A model generated the notes under the pieces. The model had not been told where the DNA came from. It ran no database searches and saw nothing but the letters and a program-made list of their open reading frames with translations. DNA of 64,000 nt, taken from Hemicordylus capensis. Taxonomy: Eukaryota; Chordata; Lepidosauria; Squamata; Cordylidae. A program made the position numbers and the translations under genes. Shown here piece after piece: positions 1 to 10,744 of the stretch; the first letter of the stretch is position 1, and the number at the start of each line of letters is the position of its first letter. Location of the stretch: the NCBI RefSeq assembly GCF_027244095.1, contig NC_069671.1, positions 372,001-436,000 on the forward strand, in the 5' to 3' direction.

Positions 1-260
1 CCGCCCAATAAAATATAGACTTTCTAATATCCTGCCCAACCACATGCTAACCAACCCAACCACTTTCTTCCAAAAGGCTGTTAGTTCTGGAGGAGAGGAA
101 AACCCAAGTCACAAAGAAACCTGAGTGGGCCCAACAAGGGGTCTCTTTGGCAGGCCACAGGAGAAGGAAGGGGAGGGCCGGGCCGGGGGCGGGGTGCTTC
201 TCCTGGGAGGGAGGCCAGAGCAGAGCGCCCTCCCCTGGAATGCCTCTCCAAAGCTCTCAC

Positions 261-3017
261 CAGACAAAGGGGTGGTCAAAGGGGTGGACGTTGACCCAGC
301 CGTCCTTCTCAGCCAGCGCCAAGGCCCGGTCGTTGGCATCGTCCCACACCTGCGGAAGCAGAAGCAAGACGGGCTCCACTGAGAGCAGCTGCTGGCCAGG
401 CCGGCCCTTTCATGAGCCCCAGCGAGGCAGTCGCCTCAGGCAGTGGGCTTCTGGGACGCCAAGGTGCCCCGCTCCCGCCACCTGCTCTTTGGGAACGTTG
501 CAAGGAGGGGCCGCCCTCACCGCCCCTGCAAAAAAGGCCTGCGAGAGGAGGCTGCTGCTGCCGGCATCCCCTCTCAAAGCATGCAGGGGCTGGCTTTTGC
601 AGGGTGGGGTTGCCCCCCCCCCGGCAAGGGGCAAGGCTGCATCTCATGGCTGCATCCAACCCTTTGCCACCGTTAGTGCTGGCCAAGCCTCTGTCTAGGC
701 AGCTCACAAGCCAACGATGGTCCCGGAGGCCGCCCTGATGGGTCTGAAGTGGCTTCCCAAGGGGGGGGGGAGGGAGGAAGCCGGGAGAGGCTGCGGGAGA
801 GGCAGGGAGGCTCCACCTGATGGGAGGGGCTGGTGCAGGTGCAGAGGGACACCGCCCCCCCTCAGTGAAGGGTGCCTGTCTCTGGCTGTGTCTGGGGAGG
901 CCGCAGAGGCTTTCTGGAGAGCCCGGTCTGCGGAAAGCGGCAGCAGGAGAGCTGCAGCAGTCCGCCCGCCTGCCGGGCCCCGCTTACCTTTCCAAAGACC
1001 TCCACCTCCGCCCTCTGCTCTTCCAGCTTCCTCACCACCAGCGGGGGGGTGCTCCCGGGGACGATGACGGTGGCCGGGATCCCGAGTTTGCGGGCAGCGT
1101 AGGCGGTAGCAAGCCCAGCATTGCCCCCTGCAGGAGGGCAGAGGAAGCGCGCAAGAAGAGCCCGCTGGGCCGGCCCAAGCCCCCTCCAGGCCAGCAGCCG
1201 GCCCCACTCAACCCAAGAGGGAGCCTCCGGGGGGCCCACAAGCGATCCCCGTCCCTGGGTCTGGCCCGCCTCTTCACCCGAGGCAGACCCCAAGGCAGAG
1301 TCCAGGGCTGCAGAGGAAGCAGCCGTCCGGGAGGCCCCCCCCTTGACCGGAGGAGGCCCCTCACATCTGCTGCACCTCCCCTCTGGCCTGAGGATGCCCC
1401 GTTGCCCTCTTCCGACCCTTCTGGCTCAGGCAAGGATGCTGAAGCCCCCCCCCCGCCCCGTCCCCACAGCAGTACTTCCGCTCTGCCACAGCCCACCCCT
1501 GCAGAATAAGGTTCAGGCCCCTGAAGCCGGGAGCCGGCGGGGGCAGGGGGCAGGGAGAGGGATCCGGGGCTCCTAATGGTGGTGGCCTCTCAGGTGTGAC
1601 CCCAAGCCTGGCAAGCCTCACCGCAGAACTCCCTGCTGTGCCTTGGGACGGGGTGTGGGTGTGTGTGGCCGGTGCCTGCCTCCTCTCAGGCACAAGCTCA
1701 CAGCCGGGTCCCCTAGAGCAGCCTGCTGCCTCCCGCTCCCCTTCAGACTTGGGGTGGTTCTCTCTTGCAGCCGCTCAGGAGGAGGAGGAGGAGGAGGAGG
1801 AGGGATGCACCCCCAAACACCGGTCAGTTCCTCTAGCCCTCCGGGCAGATCAAAGGGCTTGGTGAAGGGCTGGGTCCCCTCCTGAGGGTTGTTTCTGTGG
1901 CTCAGGCGGGAGGAGGCCGGTTCTAAAGGCTTTACCTGATGAGCAAACCAGGTGCTGGCAGCCCCTCCTGGCAACCTGCAATGGACAGGAGAGAAGAGCT
2001 CGTCACTTCCAGGGGCTGCTGCCTGCCCTGCGAGGCCGCCTGGCGTTACAAGAAGCAGCAGAACAAACCAGAGCGGCAGCTGCTGGGTCTTCCTGCCCTG
2101 GACAAAGCAGGGGAGGGGATCTGCATATTGGCCTGCAGGAGGCCCCCAGGATCAAGCCCTGGCAGGCAGCCTCTCCAGGTAGGGCTGGGAGAGGCTCCTG
2201 CCTAAAGAGCGGCTGCCAGCCAGAGCAGGCAATACTGAGCTCCAGGGGGGCTGCAGATCTGAACCCCAGCAGAGGCAGAGAGTGGAATCCTTTCCCCCAC
2301 ACACTCCATGGTCCTGATCCCCATCAGAAGCCACCCTCCAGGTCTGCTATAGGCCCCCCAAAACCAAACAGACAACCCAAGTGTGCTGGGCCAAATGACT
2401 GAATTTGGCCCCAGCACGCTTCTCCAAATGAGGAGAGGAGAGCTGGTCTGGTGGGAGCAAGCGTGACTTGTCCCCTTAGCTAAGCAGGGTCTGCCCTGGT
2501 TGCATTTGAATGGGAGACTAGAAGTGTGAGCCCTGGAAGATGCCTCCTCGGGGGATGGAGCTGCCGCTCTGGGAAGAGCAGAAGGTTCCCAGTTCCCTCC
2601 CTGGCAGCATCTCCAAGCTAGGGCTGAGAGAGATTCCTGCCTGCAACCTGGGAGAAGCCGCTGCCAGTCTGTGAAGACAATGCTGAGCAAGATGGACCAA
2701 GGGTCTGACTCAGTCTAGGGCAGCTTCCTCTGTTCCTCTGTCTGGCTTAATGGCCTGCCATGCTGGCCTTGGCCTCCAACCTCTCCTAGTCCATGCCAGA
2801 GGCCTTCCTTCCTCACGAAGCAGCCGTGGAGGCCAGCATGCCCGCAGCAGCCACTCACCTGCTGGCAGAAATAGCCAATGCCCCGGATCTTGAAGGAGCC
2901 AGAGGGCTGGGTGTTTTCCAGCTTCATGTAGACCTTTGTACCCGCAGCCCGGGAGAGGGCCGCGCTCTCCAGCAGAGGAGTCACCATGTGGAACGGCCTC
3001 CCCTCCTCTCCTGGCAT
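261..3017 (-). CDS. SDSL: Serine dehydratase-like, 5' part (four coding exons; gene runs off the left edge)
   Basis: PLP-dependent serine/threonine dehydratase-like enzyme of the cytosol (fold type II). Coding exons, in order of transcription: 3017-2859 (exon starts at 3029 after a TTCTAG acceptor), 1975-1936, 1127-988 and 349-261; all have GT-AG borders and phases 0, 1, 0, 2. The 142 codons in view include the PLP-lysine motif PSGSFKIRG (Lys43), the phosphate-binding region SSGGNAG, and VWDDAN...DGWVNVHPFDHPFVW, closer to human SDSL (GKVWDEAN, PPFDHPLIW) than to SDS. The start MPGEEGRPFHMVTPLLES matches the SDSL amino end in place. The 40-nt and 140-nt exons have exactly the lengths of exons 2 and 3 of the neighbouring SDS gene, so the two genes come from one duplication. 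About three more exons, including the glycine loop and carboxyl end, must lie beyond base 1. SDSL rather than SDS is chosen on sequence and on gene order. Confidence 0.93.
1777..1803. repeat. (GGA)n microsatellite
   Basis: Nine GGA-type units in the SDSL intron between the 40-nt and 140-nt exons. Confidence 0.9.
2436..2726 (+). mobile_element. SINE with 5S-rRNA-like head
   Basis: The 5' part matches the internal promoter of vertebrate 5S rRNA: GCTAAGCAGGGTC (box A region) and TTGAATGGGAGAC (box C region). The 3' body (GCTGCCAGTCTGTGAAGACA, then GATGGACCAAGGGTCTGACT) is shared with the tRNA-headed SINEs of this window. Near full length, lying in SDSL intron sequence. Confidence 0.75.
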
Positions 3018-3029
3018 CGTGGAGGCGGC

Positions 3030-4949
3030 CTAGAAGACAGAGCTGCTCAGAACCGCTTTTCGCTCCGTTTGGGCTTCTGTGGGATGAGCTACGCCACCTG
3101 GCGATCTTCTGCAACGGAAGCGGATCCTCTCATCAATGCAGTCATTCAAAGGAAAAGACAGGAAGAGTCCTGCTGGACCAGACCGGCGAGGCCGGTATGG
3201 CCAATGCCATCTTTCAGTAGAGTATACGTTGCCAAAGCTATGTGTAATCGAAAACGACAGCAGCATACAATCCCATGGGATGCTAGAACATGGTTTTAAA
3301 ATAGGGGCGTGTGGGGATGTGTCCCCCCCCCGCTATTTTTCATGCTTCTCCTGCTCTAGGCCAAGTTGAGGTCTCTGCTGAGGCACAAGTCTTCAGAGGG
3401 GAAGGGGTCAGGACCTTGGCCAGCTCCCGGCAGAGATGTGTCCGAGCAGCAGCCCAGCGGGGAGGCAGTTCCTCCAGCTTTTATGGCACACTGGCCCCAC
3501 CATTCCCTGGGCGAAGGCCCTGCTTCTGAAGGGGGCCTTGCCCAGGGTGGCTTGCCCTTCCAGGACTGGCAGCTCTTGGGGGGCTTCTCTGAGTCCGAGG
3601 GGGAAGGCCAGGCTGGGCCCTCAGGTGGTGCCGGTGGTGCTGACTTGGGACCCCGGTTCGTTGGGTGTGTGGGGTGGGGGCTGGCCTGGCGATACAGGGT
3701 CACGCAGGCCCTGGGCTGTAGGCCTCCCCACACTGCCTCATAACCTGACCTGTCCTCCTCGTCCCCCAGCTGGGGGTCCTGGATCTGGGGCCATGGGGCC
3801 GCTCCATTCATGGCTGTGGCTTGCAAGGTGGTTCGTCCTGGGGTTGGCTGGCAGCAGCCCCCCCCCCACTCCCTTGGGGACGAGTGGGGACGGTTTTCCA
3901 TTGCCCTGTTCATTGTCGCCCTTGGAGTGTGGCAGGGGCAGTTGGCTTGCCTCCCCCCCCCGGCTCTTTTTCATTCTTTGAAAATGGGGAAGGGGTGTCA
4001 GAGACTCCGCTGGGCAGCAGTCTCTGGTGCCAGACAGCTGAGCCACTCTGGAGCATTGTGGGGGAAATGGGGCCCCCACCAAAAAGCAAGGTGGCCCCCA
4101 TTGGCATGCTGTCCCCCACAATGCCCTGGGCTGACTGAATGTCCAGGCTGTGGGGAAGAAAATCAGGGCCACTGTCCAGTGTGGCTACCCAGAGGAGTTT
4201 TCAATGTTAAATGAGGAGGGGGGAGGGGGAGAGGCCACTCCACTCCTCCAGGCTACAAGGTCAGCAAAGAGGCCTGCCATTCAGGGCCTCTCTACATTCA
4301 TCTTGAAACAAATGCAAAGTTGCCCCAGTGTGCCTGATTCCATTCATTATTCTATTGTCCCAATACAGGCCTAATTAAAAATCAAAAACGCAATTAAGCA
4401 AAACCAAACAATCAGAGCAAAGTTGAAGGCAAGTGTGTTAGACAACCCAGTTTCCCAGAGCAGAACAGCAAAGAGAGGCCCTCTTCACCTTCCTCTGGAG
4501 GGATGCCCAGGCAGGGAGCCATCCAGGCATCCTGGGGCTACAGCAGAAAAGGCCCTGCACCTCGGGGAAAGCAACCTGGCCTCCACAGAAGATGGCCTTG
4601 ACAGGTTACGCAGCAGCCAGCCAGATCTTTCCGGGAAGCTCAGACTCAAGAGTTAACAGCCCTCCCCGTGTTTATCCCCGGTCTCTTGCCTCTCCATGCG
4701 GAGGAGATTCCGGTTAGCCATCCTGGCTCAAACCTCCGTAAACTTCTTGCATCCTTTTTTCTTGAAAGCTAGCCAAGCACACACACCCCACTCTACAGGC
4801 TGTGGTTCTGACCGGCTAGCAGGGGGCCCTCATAGCCTTGGCCAGCCTGGTTTTTGCTCCCCCAGCAAAGGGCCCTCCCCTCCACTTAGAGTCGGGTCCC
4901 ACAAAGGTGACCCACTCATCTCAATCCCTCACCCCATAACCAGCGACGT
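3030..4949. other. SDSL intron 1 interval without a recognised exon
   Basis: Apart from the hairpin at 4050-4134, the stretch holds C/G-homopolymer-rich sequence and, at about 4270-4650, an A/T-richer part that resembles an old LINE fragment (GGGGCTACAGCAGAAAAGGC) but cannot be classified. No exon is seen. Confidence 0.4.
4050..4134. repeat. Hairpin-forming inverted repeat
   Basis: GCATTGTGGGGGA and TCCCCCACAATGC are exact inverted copies, with ATGGGGCCCCCACC and GGTGGCCCCCAT inside also pairing. It differs in sequence from the other fold-back family. Confidence 0.55.
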
Positions 4950-5099
4950 TTTTTTTAACCCGAGCCCTATAAGATCAAAGGAGGACGTTATTGAGAAAAG
5001 TAGGAAATCCGGTTACAGGGAGCAAGGAGAAGGGAGGCGTTGCAGCCTGAAAGGGAAAGTGGAGGGTCCCCCCCCCCCACACACACACCCAGAGGCTAG

Positions 5100-5945
5100 A
5101 GCTGGGGAGCGCCTCCTGGTGGCCTTGGGAGCCCCCCCCCCGCAGCCCCTCGCCTCTTCCCTCCGCTTGGAGTCTCTGCACAGCACTCCGGCAACACCGC
5201 CTTTGGCTTTCCCTGCCAGGAGGGGGGGGCGGGCCGCGGCGCTGCTGCTGCCCCCGAGAGCCGCCCCCCAGCAAGGCAAAAGGGAGACCTGCGAAGAAGA
5301 CTCCCCGACCTGGGGGGTTCCTGAGAGACGTGCAAAGCCGCCAGCAGTCCGGCACGGAGGGGCTTCCCGGCCAGGCCCTCCTGCAGCCGCCGCTCGGCGC
5401 ACGCCAGATCGCCCTCGCCCCCCGCTCCCCGCCGCCCTCTGCCTGGCCTCCTGGCGGGGTTCGCCGCGAAGTCCTCGCTCAGGCCCCCCGGCGAGGGGAG
5501 TTTCTGCTCTCTCCCAGGAGGAAGCAGCCCGGTGGGCGGCGGCGGCGGCGGAGAGGAGGCGGCCTCGTCCTCGGCAGCGGTCCTTCCTCTCCCCCCGCGC
5601 AGGGCAGCCTGCCAGTCGATGTTGCCAGCGGCTGCTCCGCGGTGGGCTGCCGGCCGTTGAAGGCCGCGGAGAGAAGGGAGTTCCAGGAAGGACAGTCACT
5701 CAGGCCTCCTCCGCCTCCTCCTCCGCCTCCTCCTCCATCGGGATTCAGGGAGCTGGCGCTTGCCCCCTCCTTTCCGGAGCCCCGCTGCTCCTGTGCCTCC
5801 AGTCGCAGCTGGCAGGCGGAAATGCACCCGGCAGTGCTTTTCCTGAAACTCACCTGTTCAAATCGCCCCCCCCCCGCGCCGCGCCCCTTTCCGACCTTTG
5901 TTACAGACGCAGGAGCAGGCCAGGGAGAAACCGTTGGCAGCTCTA
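5100..5945 (-). promoter_or_regulatory. SDSL: CpG island, probable SDSL promoter with a noncoding first exon
   Basis: A dense CpG/GC stretch with CCTCCG repeats at about 5702-5738 lies 2.8 kb upstream of the first SDSL coding exon. On the minus strand it has a strong splice donor (ACAG followed by gtgagt), so that a noncoding exon would end at 5854 and join the acceptor at 3030. Long open frames here on both strands come from the lack of AT-rich stops and look like neither a known protein nor a conserved domain. The promoter role is inferred from position, CpG content and the donor; no TATA box is obvious. Confidence 0.4.
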
Positions 5946-6228
5946 GGCTGGAAGCCTGCCCTGGCTGCGTATGGATGGGAGACTTGATGTGTGGGCACTG
6001 CTGTTGTCAGGGGTTCCCCTTAGGGGATGATGGGGCCACTCTCAGGAGCCACCGGCATGCAGACGGTCTCCGCTTCCCTCCCTGGCAGCCTCTCCACCGA
6101 GACAGGGCTGGGAGAGAGACTCCTGCCTGCAACCTGGGAGAAGCCGCTGCCAGTCTGTGAAGACAGTGCTGAGCGAGAAGGACCAAGAAGGGTCTGACTC
6201 AGCAGAGGGCAGCTTGCGATCCCGCCAT
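5946..6228 (+). mobile_element. SINE with 5S-rRNA-like head, 5' truncated
   Basis: Begins at CCCTGGCTGCGTATGGATGGGAGAC (box C of the 5S-type head) and continues through the common body to GACCAAGAAGGGTCTGACTC. The first half of the head is missing. Confidence 0.7.
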
Positions 6229-6484
6229 GCAGCTGTTTCCACTCAGGCCGCAGCGGAGCACAGACCTTTCCTTGCACAGACTGTTCCGCTGCGCTCTTAT
6301 CTCGTGGACCCTGATGACGCACTTCAAGCTTTTATGGTTGAGCAGATTTGAGTCTGAGGAGACCCAGTTAATGCTGAACCCCGTCATCCGAGTCAGCAGC
6401 GAGGGCGGCAGCAGGCCAAATCGAATCCAAGCTGCCAGATCTGCACATGGGCAACTGCCTTTTCCTGAATCCGTCCACGGCTCC

Positions 6485-6640
6485 ATCTAGCTCAGCAGCG
6501 GTGTGTGCTCTGACTGGCAGCAGCCTTCCCAGGTCTTAGATGGGTCTCTCCCTGCCCGGCTTGGAGACACTGCCGGGGCTTGAACCTGGGAGTTCCAGCA
6601 GGCCACGGGGGGGGGATGCCTCTCTCGGTGGCGAGCCTTG
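6485..6640 (-). mobile_element. tRNA-headed SINE
   Basis: Reverse copy: CCATCTAGCTCAGCAG and CTCTGACTGGCAGCAGCCTT are the complement of the body, and GGGGCTTGAACCTGGGAG is the complement of the B-box region. Confidence 0.6.
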
Positions 6641-7334
6641 CCAGGGGCCCAAGCTCAGCTCAAGGTCTGCGCAAGGAAGTAGTCCCACCCCTGGGCAGGG
6701 GCAGCTGCACATGGACACCATCAGCCTGTGTGTGCATGGGTGGGAAGGGGCCGGGCCCCCCCTGGCCCTCCAGTTATCCAAGGACCCGATCTGGGGTCGG
6801 GATCTTTTAGAACTGCTTTCCTCGTAAACACACAAAAAACCCAATCTTATGTGGATTTAATGAAGACTTTATTCCAGAAAGGATTCCATTTTTCTCCTTC
6901 TCCTTGCCCTCCCTTTCCCCATTCTGACCACTGCCCCCCACACCGCCCCACACTCTGACCACTGCCCCCCAACCTCCCCCCTCTCTGTCCAGGATCTCCA
7001 CTGGAACAAACTTCCAAACCACAAAACGCAAAAGAGAACTACTCGAGGGAATACAACAGGATCCTGCTTCAGATTCTCTCTGGCGCACTGTGCACCCAAG
7101 AAAACCACACGGCTCTGTGGCTGCTGCCAGGAGTCCCCTCCGGCTCTGTGGCACAACTTCGCTTCACTCGACTGGGCACCAGGACGGCAGTCTAGAGAGG
7201 AGGCCCCAGATGGCGACACCTACACCCACGTCAGCCATGATCAACCCATGAAGCAAGACGGGCAAAGGGTGCACCCACAGAAGGCGGCGGAGCCGACTGC
7301 TGAATCTCTGCGTGGCAGAGGGGGCTCTGGCGGC

Positions 7335-7532
7335 AGCAGCCGCTCAGTGGAAGAGAATCTGCCTGCCTGCCTGCCTGCAGCAGGTCCCAGGTTCAGTCCT
7401 TGGCAGCATCCCCAGCAGGTGGGGCTGGGCAGACGGAAACCCTTGGAGAGTCACCGCCAGTCAGTGTAGACAGGGCTGAGCTAGATGGACCCCGGGAGGG
7501 ACTCCGCTTAAGGCCGCTTCCTGTGCTCCTAG
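7335..7532 (+). mobile_element. tRNA-headed SINE
   Basis: GCCGCTCAGTGGAAGAGAAT resembles a tRNA A box and CCAGGTTCAGTCC a B box; the body GCCAGTCAGTGTAGACAGGG..CTAGATGGACC follows. A short CCTG repeat lies between the boxes. Confidence 0.7.
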
Positions 7533-7544
7533 GCAGGTGGTCCA

Positions 7545-7640
7545 CACCAGGGCCCCCGGATGCTGTTGGACTACAACTCCCATCATCCCCAGATACGGCC
7601 TTTGTGGCTGAGGGTGATGGGAGTCGTAGTCCCAAAACAT
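7545..7640. repeat. Inverted ACTACAACTCCCA-type repeat
   Basis: GACTACAACTCCCATCATCCCC faces GGGTGATGGGAGTCGTAGTCC across about 25 bases. One of at least six such pairs in the window. Confidence 0.6.
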
Positions 7641-7649
7641 AAACCCTGG

Positions 7650-9690
7650 TCTACACGATCAACTTAAGCTGGTCTTACAGTCATTTCTTTTTCTTTGGAA
7701 ATTAGAGTTGGAGGCAGCGGTGGGTGTGGGTGTGTGGCGGGGGGGGGGGAGATCTCGAGCACAGAATCCAACCACAATTTCTATGGTTCCTGGGGCAGGG
7801 AAGCAGGAGAGCAGAATATGACGACTGGGGGTTTTGTGGTGTAGAGTTGATCTGGTATATATATGTGCAGCAGAAGACCAAGAGAAGCGCCTGAGTGTCC
7901 ACTTTTCCATTGCGCCAGGAATGCCCCATCGAATGTGGACAGCTTGGAGTCTTCTCTCTCTCTCTCTAGCAGGGATATGGGGCGAGGGGGGGGGGGGACA
8001 CAGCTCTTCACAAGAAATGCATCCAGGAGTTTCATTTGGGCTCCGCTTCATCACGCTGAAAAGAGTCGGAAGACTCCCCCCCCCCGCCTTTGGGGTCACC
8101 AAAGTGGCACTCGGTGGCGTAAGGGCACATTGGAGCCCCCCCCCCGGTGGTGCCCCGGTGGCGTGGCGGCCTCCCTGTCCTCTTATGCAACCCGCAAGTG
8201 CTCATTAAGGCCCTTCTGCGGAGTGTGTCTGGGGGGGGGGGAGGCCTCATTAGGCCCGTGGGAAGCGGGGGGGGAGGGCCGTCCTCCGGCTCCCAGGGTG
8301 CCTGCCTGGTGCTGCTGCTGCCGCCTTGGTGGGCTCGTTGGCATCAGGCGTCTCCCCAGGAGGAGAAAAGCTGGCCCGGCTCCTCCTCCTCCTCCTCGGG
8401 GCACAAACAGAGGTCGCCTTGTCTCCTCATGTTTGGAGGAGCAAAGGCGAAGCTCATCACCCCAGGATCTCTCTCTCTCTGGCGCAGTTGATGGCCGCTT
8501 GGGGGAGAAGAAAGCCCCTTGGCTGGGGGTGATGGGGAGGGAGAGTGAAAGCAGGAGCCAGCCAGCCCCACCACCGCCGGGGGCTCTGGGCCAAGGGATG
8601 TGTGGGCTGCTCCTGCTGCAGAGGGGAGGCTCCTGCCCCAGAGGGGCCGCCCCCCCATGCGCGAGGGGGGGAGGCAGCAGATCAGGGTGCTGCTCCTGTG
8701 CGGTGCTGATCACAGCGCACTCTTGAGCAACCCATGCCGTTGGCACTGACTGAGGGGGTGTCCCTGCCTCGGAGGGCCACAGGGGGCCCTGGCCATCACT
8801 GGGCCAGCCTGCCCTCATTCACTGCCCCTGTGCTGGGCAGGCTGCCTCCTCCTCCTCCTCCTGGCTGCCTGGTGCTTCCATTCAGGCCAGGACGCCTCCT
8901 GGCGTGGGCCGGAGCACCTGCGATGACCTTGTGGGGAGCCTCCTCTGAGGACGAAACACAGGCCGCCACCACCTCCTACCGTGACCCCATTGCAGGAGTC
9001 ATCACCTCTGAGGAGGAGGAAAGTGTCACAGATGCCCTCAACGCAGAGCCTGGGGGTTCCACAGGCTAGAGAGCGTGCCCAACTAATGCCAAGAGTGCAG
9101 ATGCCTGGAGCTCTTGTCACGCTGCCGGGCTCACCTGCTGTTTCCCTGGGCCTCGAGAACATCCCATGGGTGCAGGCAGGCAGAGGCATACTGTCCTGGC
9201 TGGAGGCAAAGCCTGGCCCTGGAGTCCACAGCAGTCTGTGTGCCCAGCTGCGGACTGTCACAGGCCCCATGGGCAATGCCGGCTGGCATACTGCGCAACG
9301 TTGCGCACAGGGTGGGATGGAGTGTTTGTGCACAACGCGGCTGCACAAACACCAGAACTGTGCAAAGAGTGACCAGGCTGCAACCATTCTGGGTTCTGTA
9401 TTCCATGTCAGGGCTGCACAGCCACACAACACCACTGAGGCCCCTTGTGCGCTTGCGCCACAGCAGCCTTGCACAACTGCACAAACGTCACACTTCACCA
9501 TGCATGGACTATGTCACTGCTATATTCAAGCTGGGGCCTTTCTGCCCAACGAATATGTCTGGAATACATTTCAGCAAATCCCCTCAAGAGTCTGAGATGT
9601 CATCATGGTTGTGAACGGATGGGGAAGCCTGGGATATTGGCCATCGCATTCAGACCAGTTGAGCGTGCGAAGCTCTCCTTATGACCTCAA
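7650..9690. other. Intergenic interval between SDSL and SDS
   Basis: Holds many G or C homopolymer runs, a CT run (about 7951-7970) and an open stretch at 8921-9069 with an acidic frame (SSEDETQAATTS, TSEEEESVTDAL) that matches nothing I know. At 9280-9500 TGCACAA/TTGTGCA-like words recur. No gene model is supported. Confidence 0.4.
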
Positions 9691-9772
9691 GGGTTAGGGT
9701 TAGGGTTAGGGTTAGGGTTAGGGTTGGGGTTGGGGTTGGGGTTGGGGTTAGGGTTAGGGTTAGGGTTAGGGT
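9691..9772 (+). repeat. Interstitial telomeric repeat with a TTGGGG core
   Basis: About 13 units in a row: five TTAGGG, four TTGGGG, four TTAGGG, without breaks. Lies in the intergenic space between SDSL and SDS. TTAGGG is the vertebrate telomere unit. Confidence 0.95.
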
Positions 9773-10744
9773 CAAGGCCTATAGTGTGTGCGCGCTTCAG
9801 CTTCCCCATCTGCCAGAGACGGCCCCTCTTTTCTGGCCCACCCCAGGTTAACTACCGGCCCTGCTTGGCCCCCCTTTCTGTGTTCCAGGCCGGCTTGATC
9901 AAACTCGGGAGTCACTTCTTCCGGGATCAGCCCCTTCCCATGATCCTCAGCTGTCAAGTCTCCCACTAAAGGCTGGATACATCTGGTCATCTCTGGTCCA
10001 CACTGGAGCACCAATAGGGGTGCATGGACACGAACAGATCATCATGCTGGGTGCTGGGCCCCAGTCCAGACTTCGCAGTGGCTGAGGCCCAGTCTGCCCT
10101 GTTGAGAAGATGCTGCCAAGCCTAGTTAGGGAAAACACCATCATTTCACGAATGATCAAACGGACCATGCAAAAAAGGTCTGAAATGTGCTGAACATCTT
10201 CCGGACCTGCCCACAGAGTCACCTGTAACAACCAGGCAAGCAGTGATGTTAAATTAAACCACCATTTCGACTGTCCCTCTAAGAATCATGCAATTAACAT
10301 TGCACCTAGCTGGACCCACCTGTGGTGGCCACAGTTGCAGCCTGGCTCCGGAGCACCTATGGGGGTGTGAGAGTGGGGGGGGGAGGGAAGGAGGGAGAGG
10401 TTTTCTTATTGCAGCTGCCAAGGTGTGTTTCAAACTGCTGATCATGGATTGTAGGACAATCATTTTTTTTTCAGATAAAACCTGACTTGTTTGGTTCAGC
10501 TGGCTTTAAGTTTGTTTTTAAACCCGTGGAAGAGCCTCACACAAAGCAAATGAGCGCAACAGACAGCTGGCCATGAAGACTTCGGGAAAGTGACCACTGG
10601 AGTATTACAACTTCCTCTGCGGCAAGCTGGAGGGAGCGCTTTGTAGTGGGGACGGGGAAGGCACAAAATCATGCATGGTGTGGAGAGAGGGGAGAGAGAG
10701 AGGAAAGGGAAGGCCAGGAAATTTAGGACCGATGGGGGGGGGGG

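Noticed and set aside
2475-2530. A 5S rRNA gene
   Set aside because: The promoter boxes resemble 5S rRNA, but the sequence continues into a SINE body and the rest of the 5S molecule is missing.
4696-5946. 416-codon plus-strand open frame
   Set aside because: It coincides with a CpG island; the protein is low in complexity (Pro, Ala, Arg, Ser runs), and frames on the other strand are also open. A composition effect.
7335-7400. A tRNA gene
   Set aside because: A- and B-box-like words are present but no cloverleaf can be formed, and the sequence continues into the SINE body.
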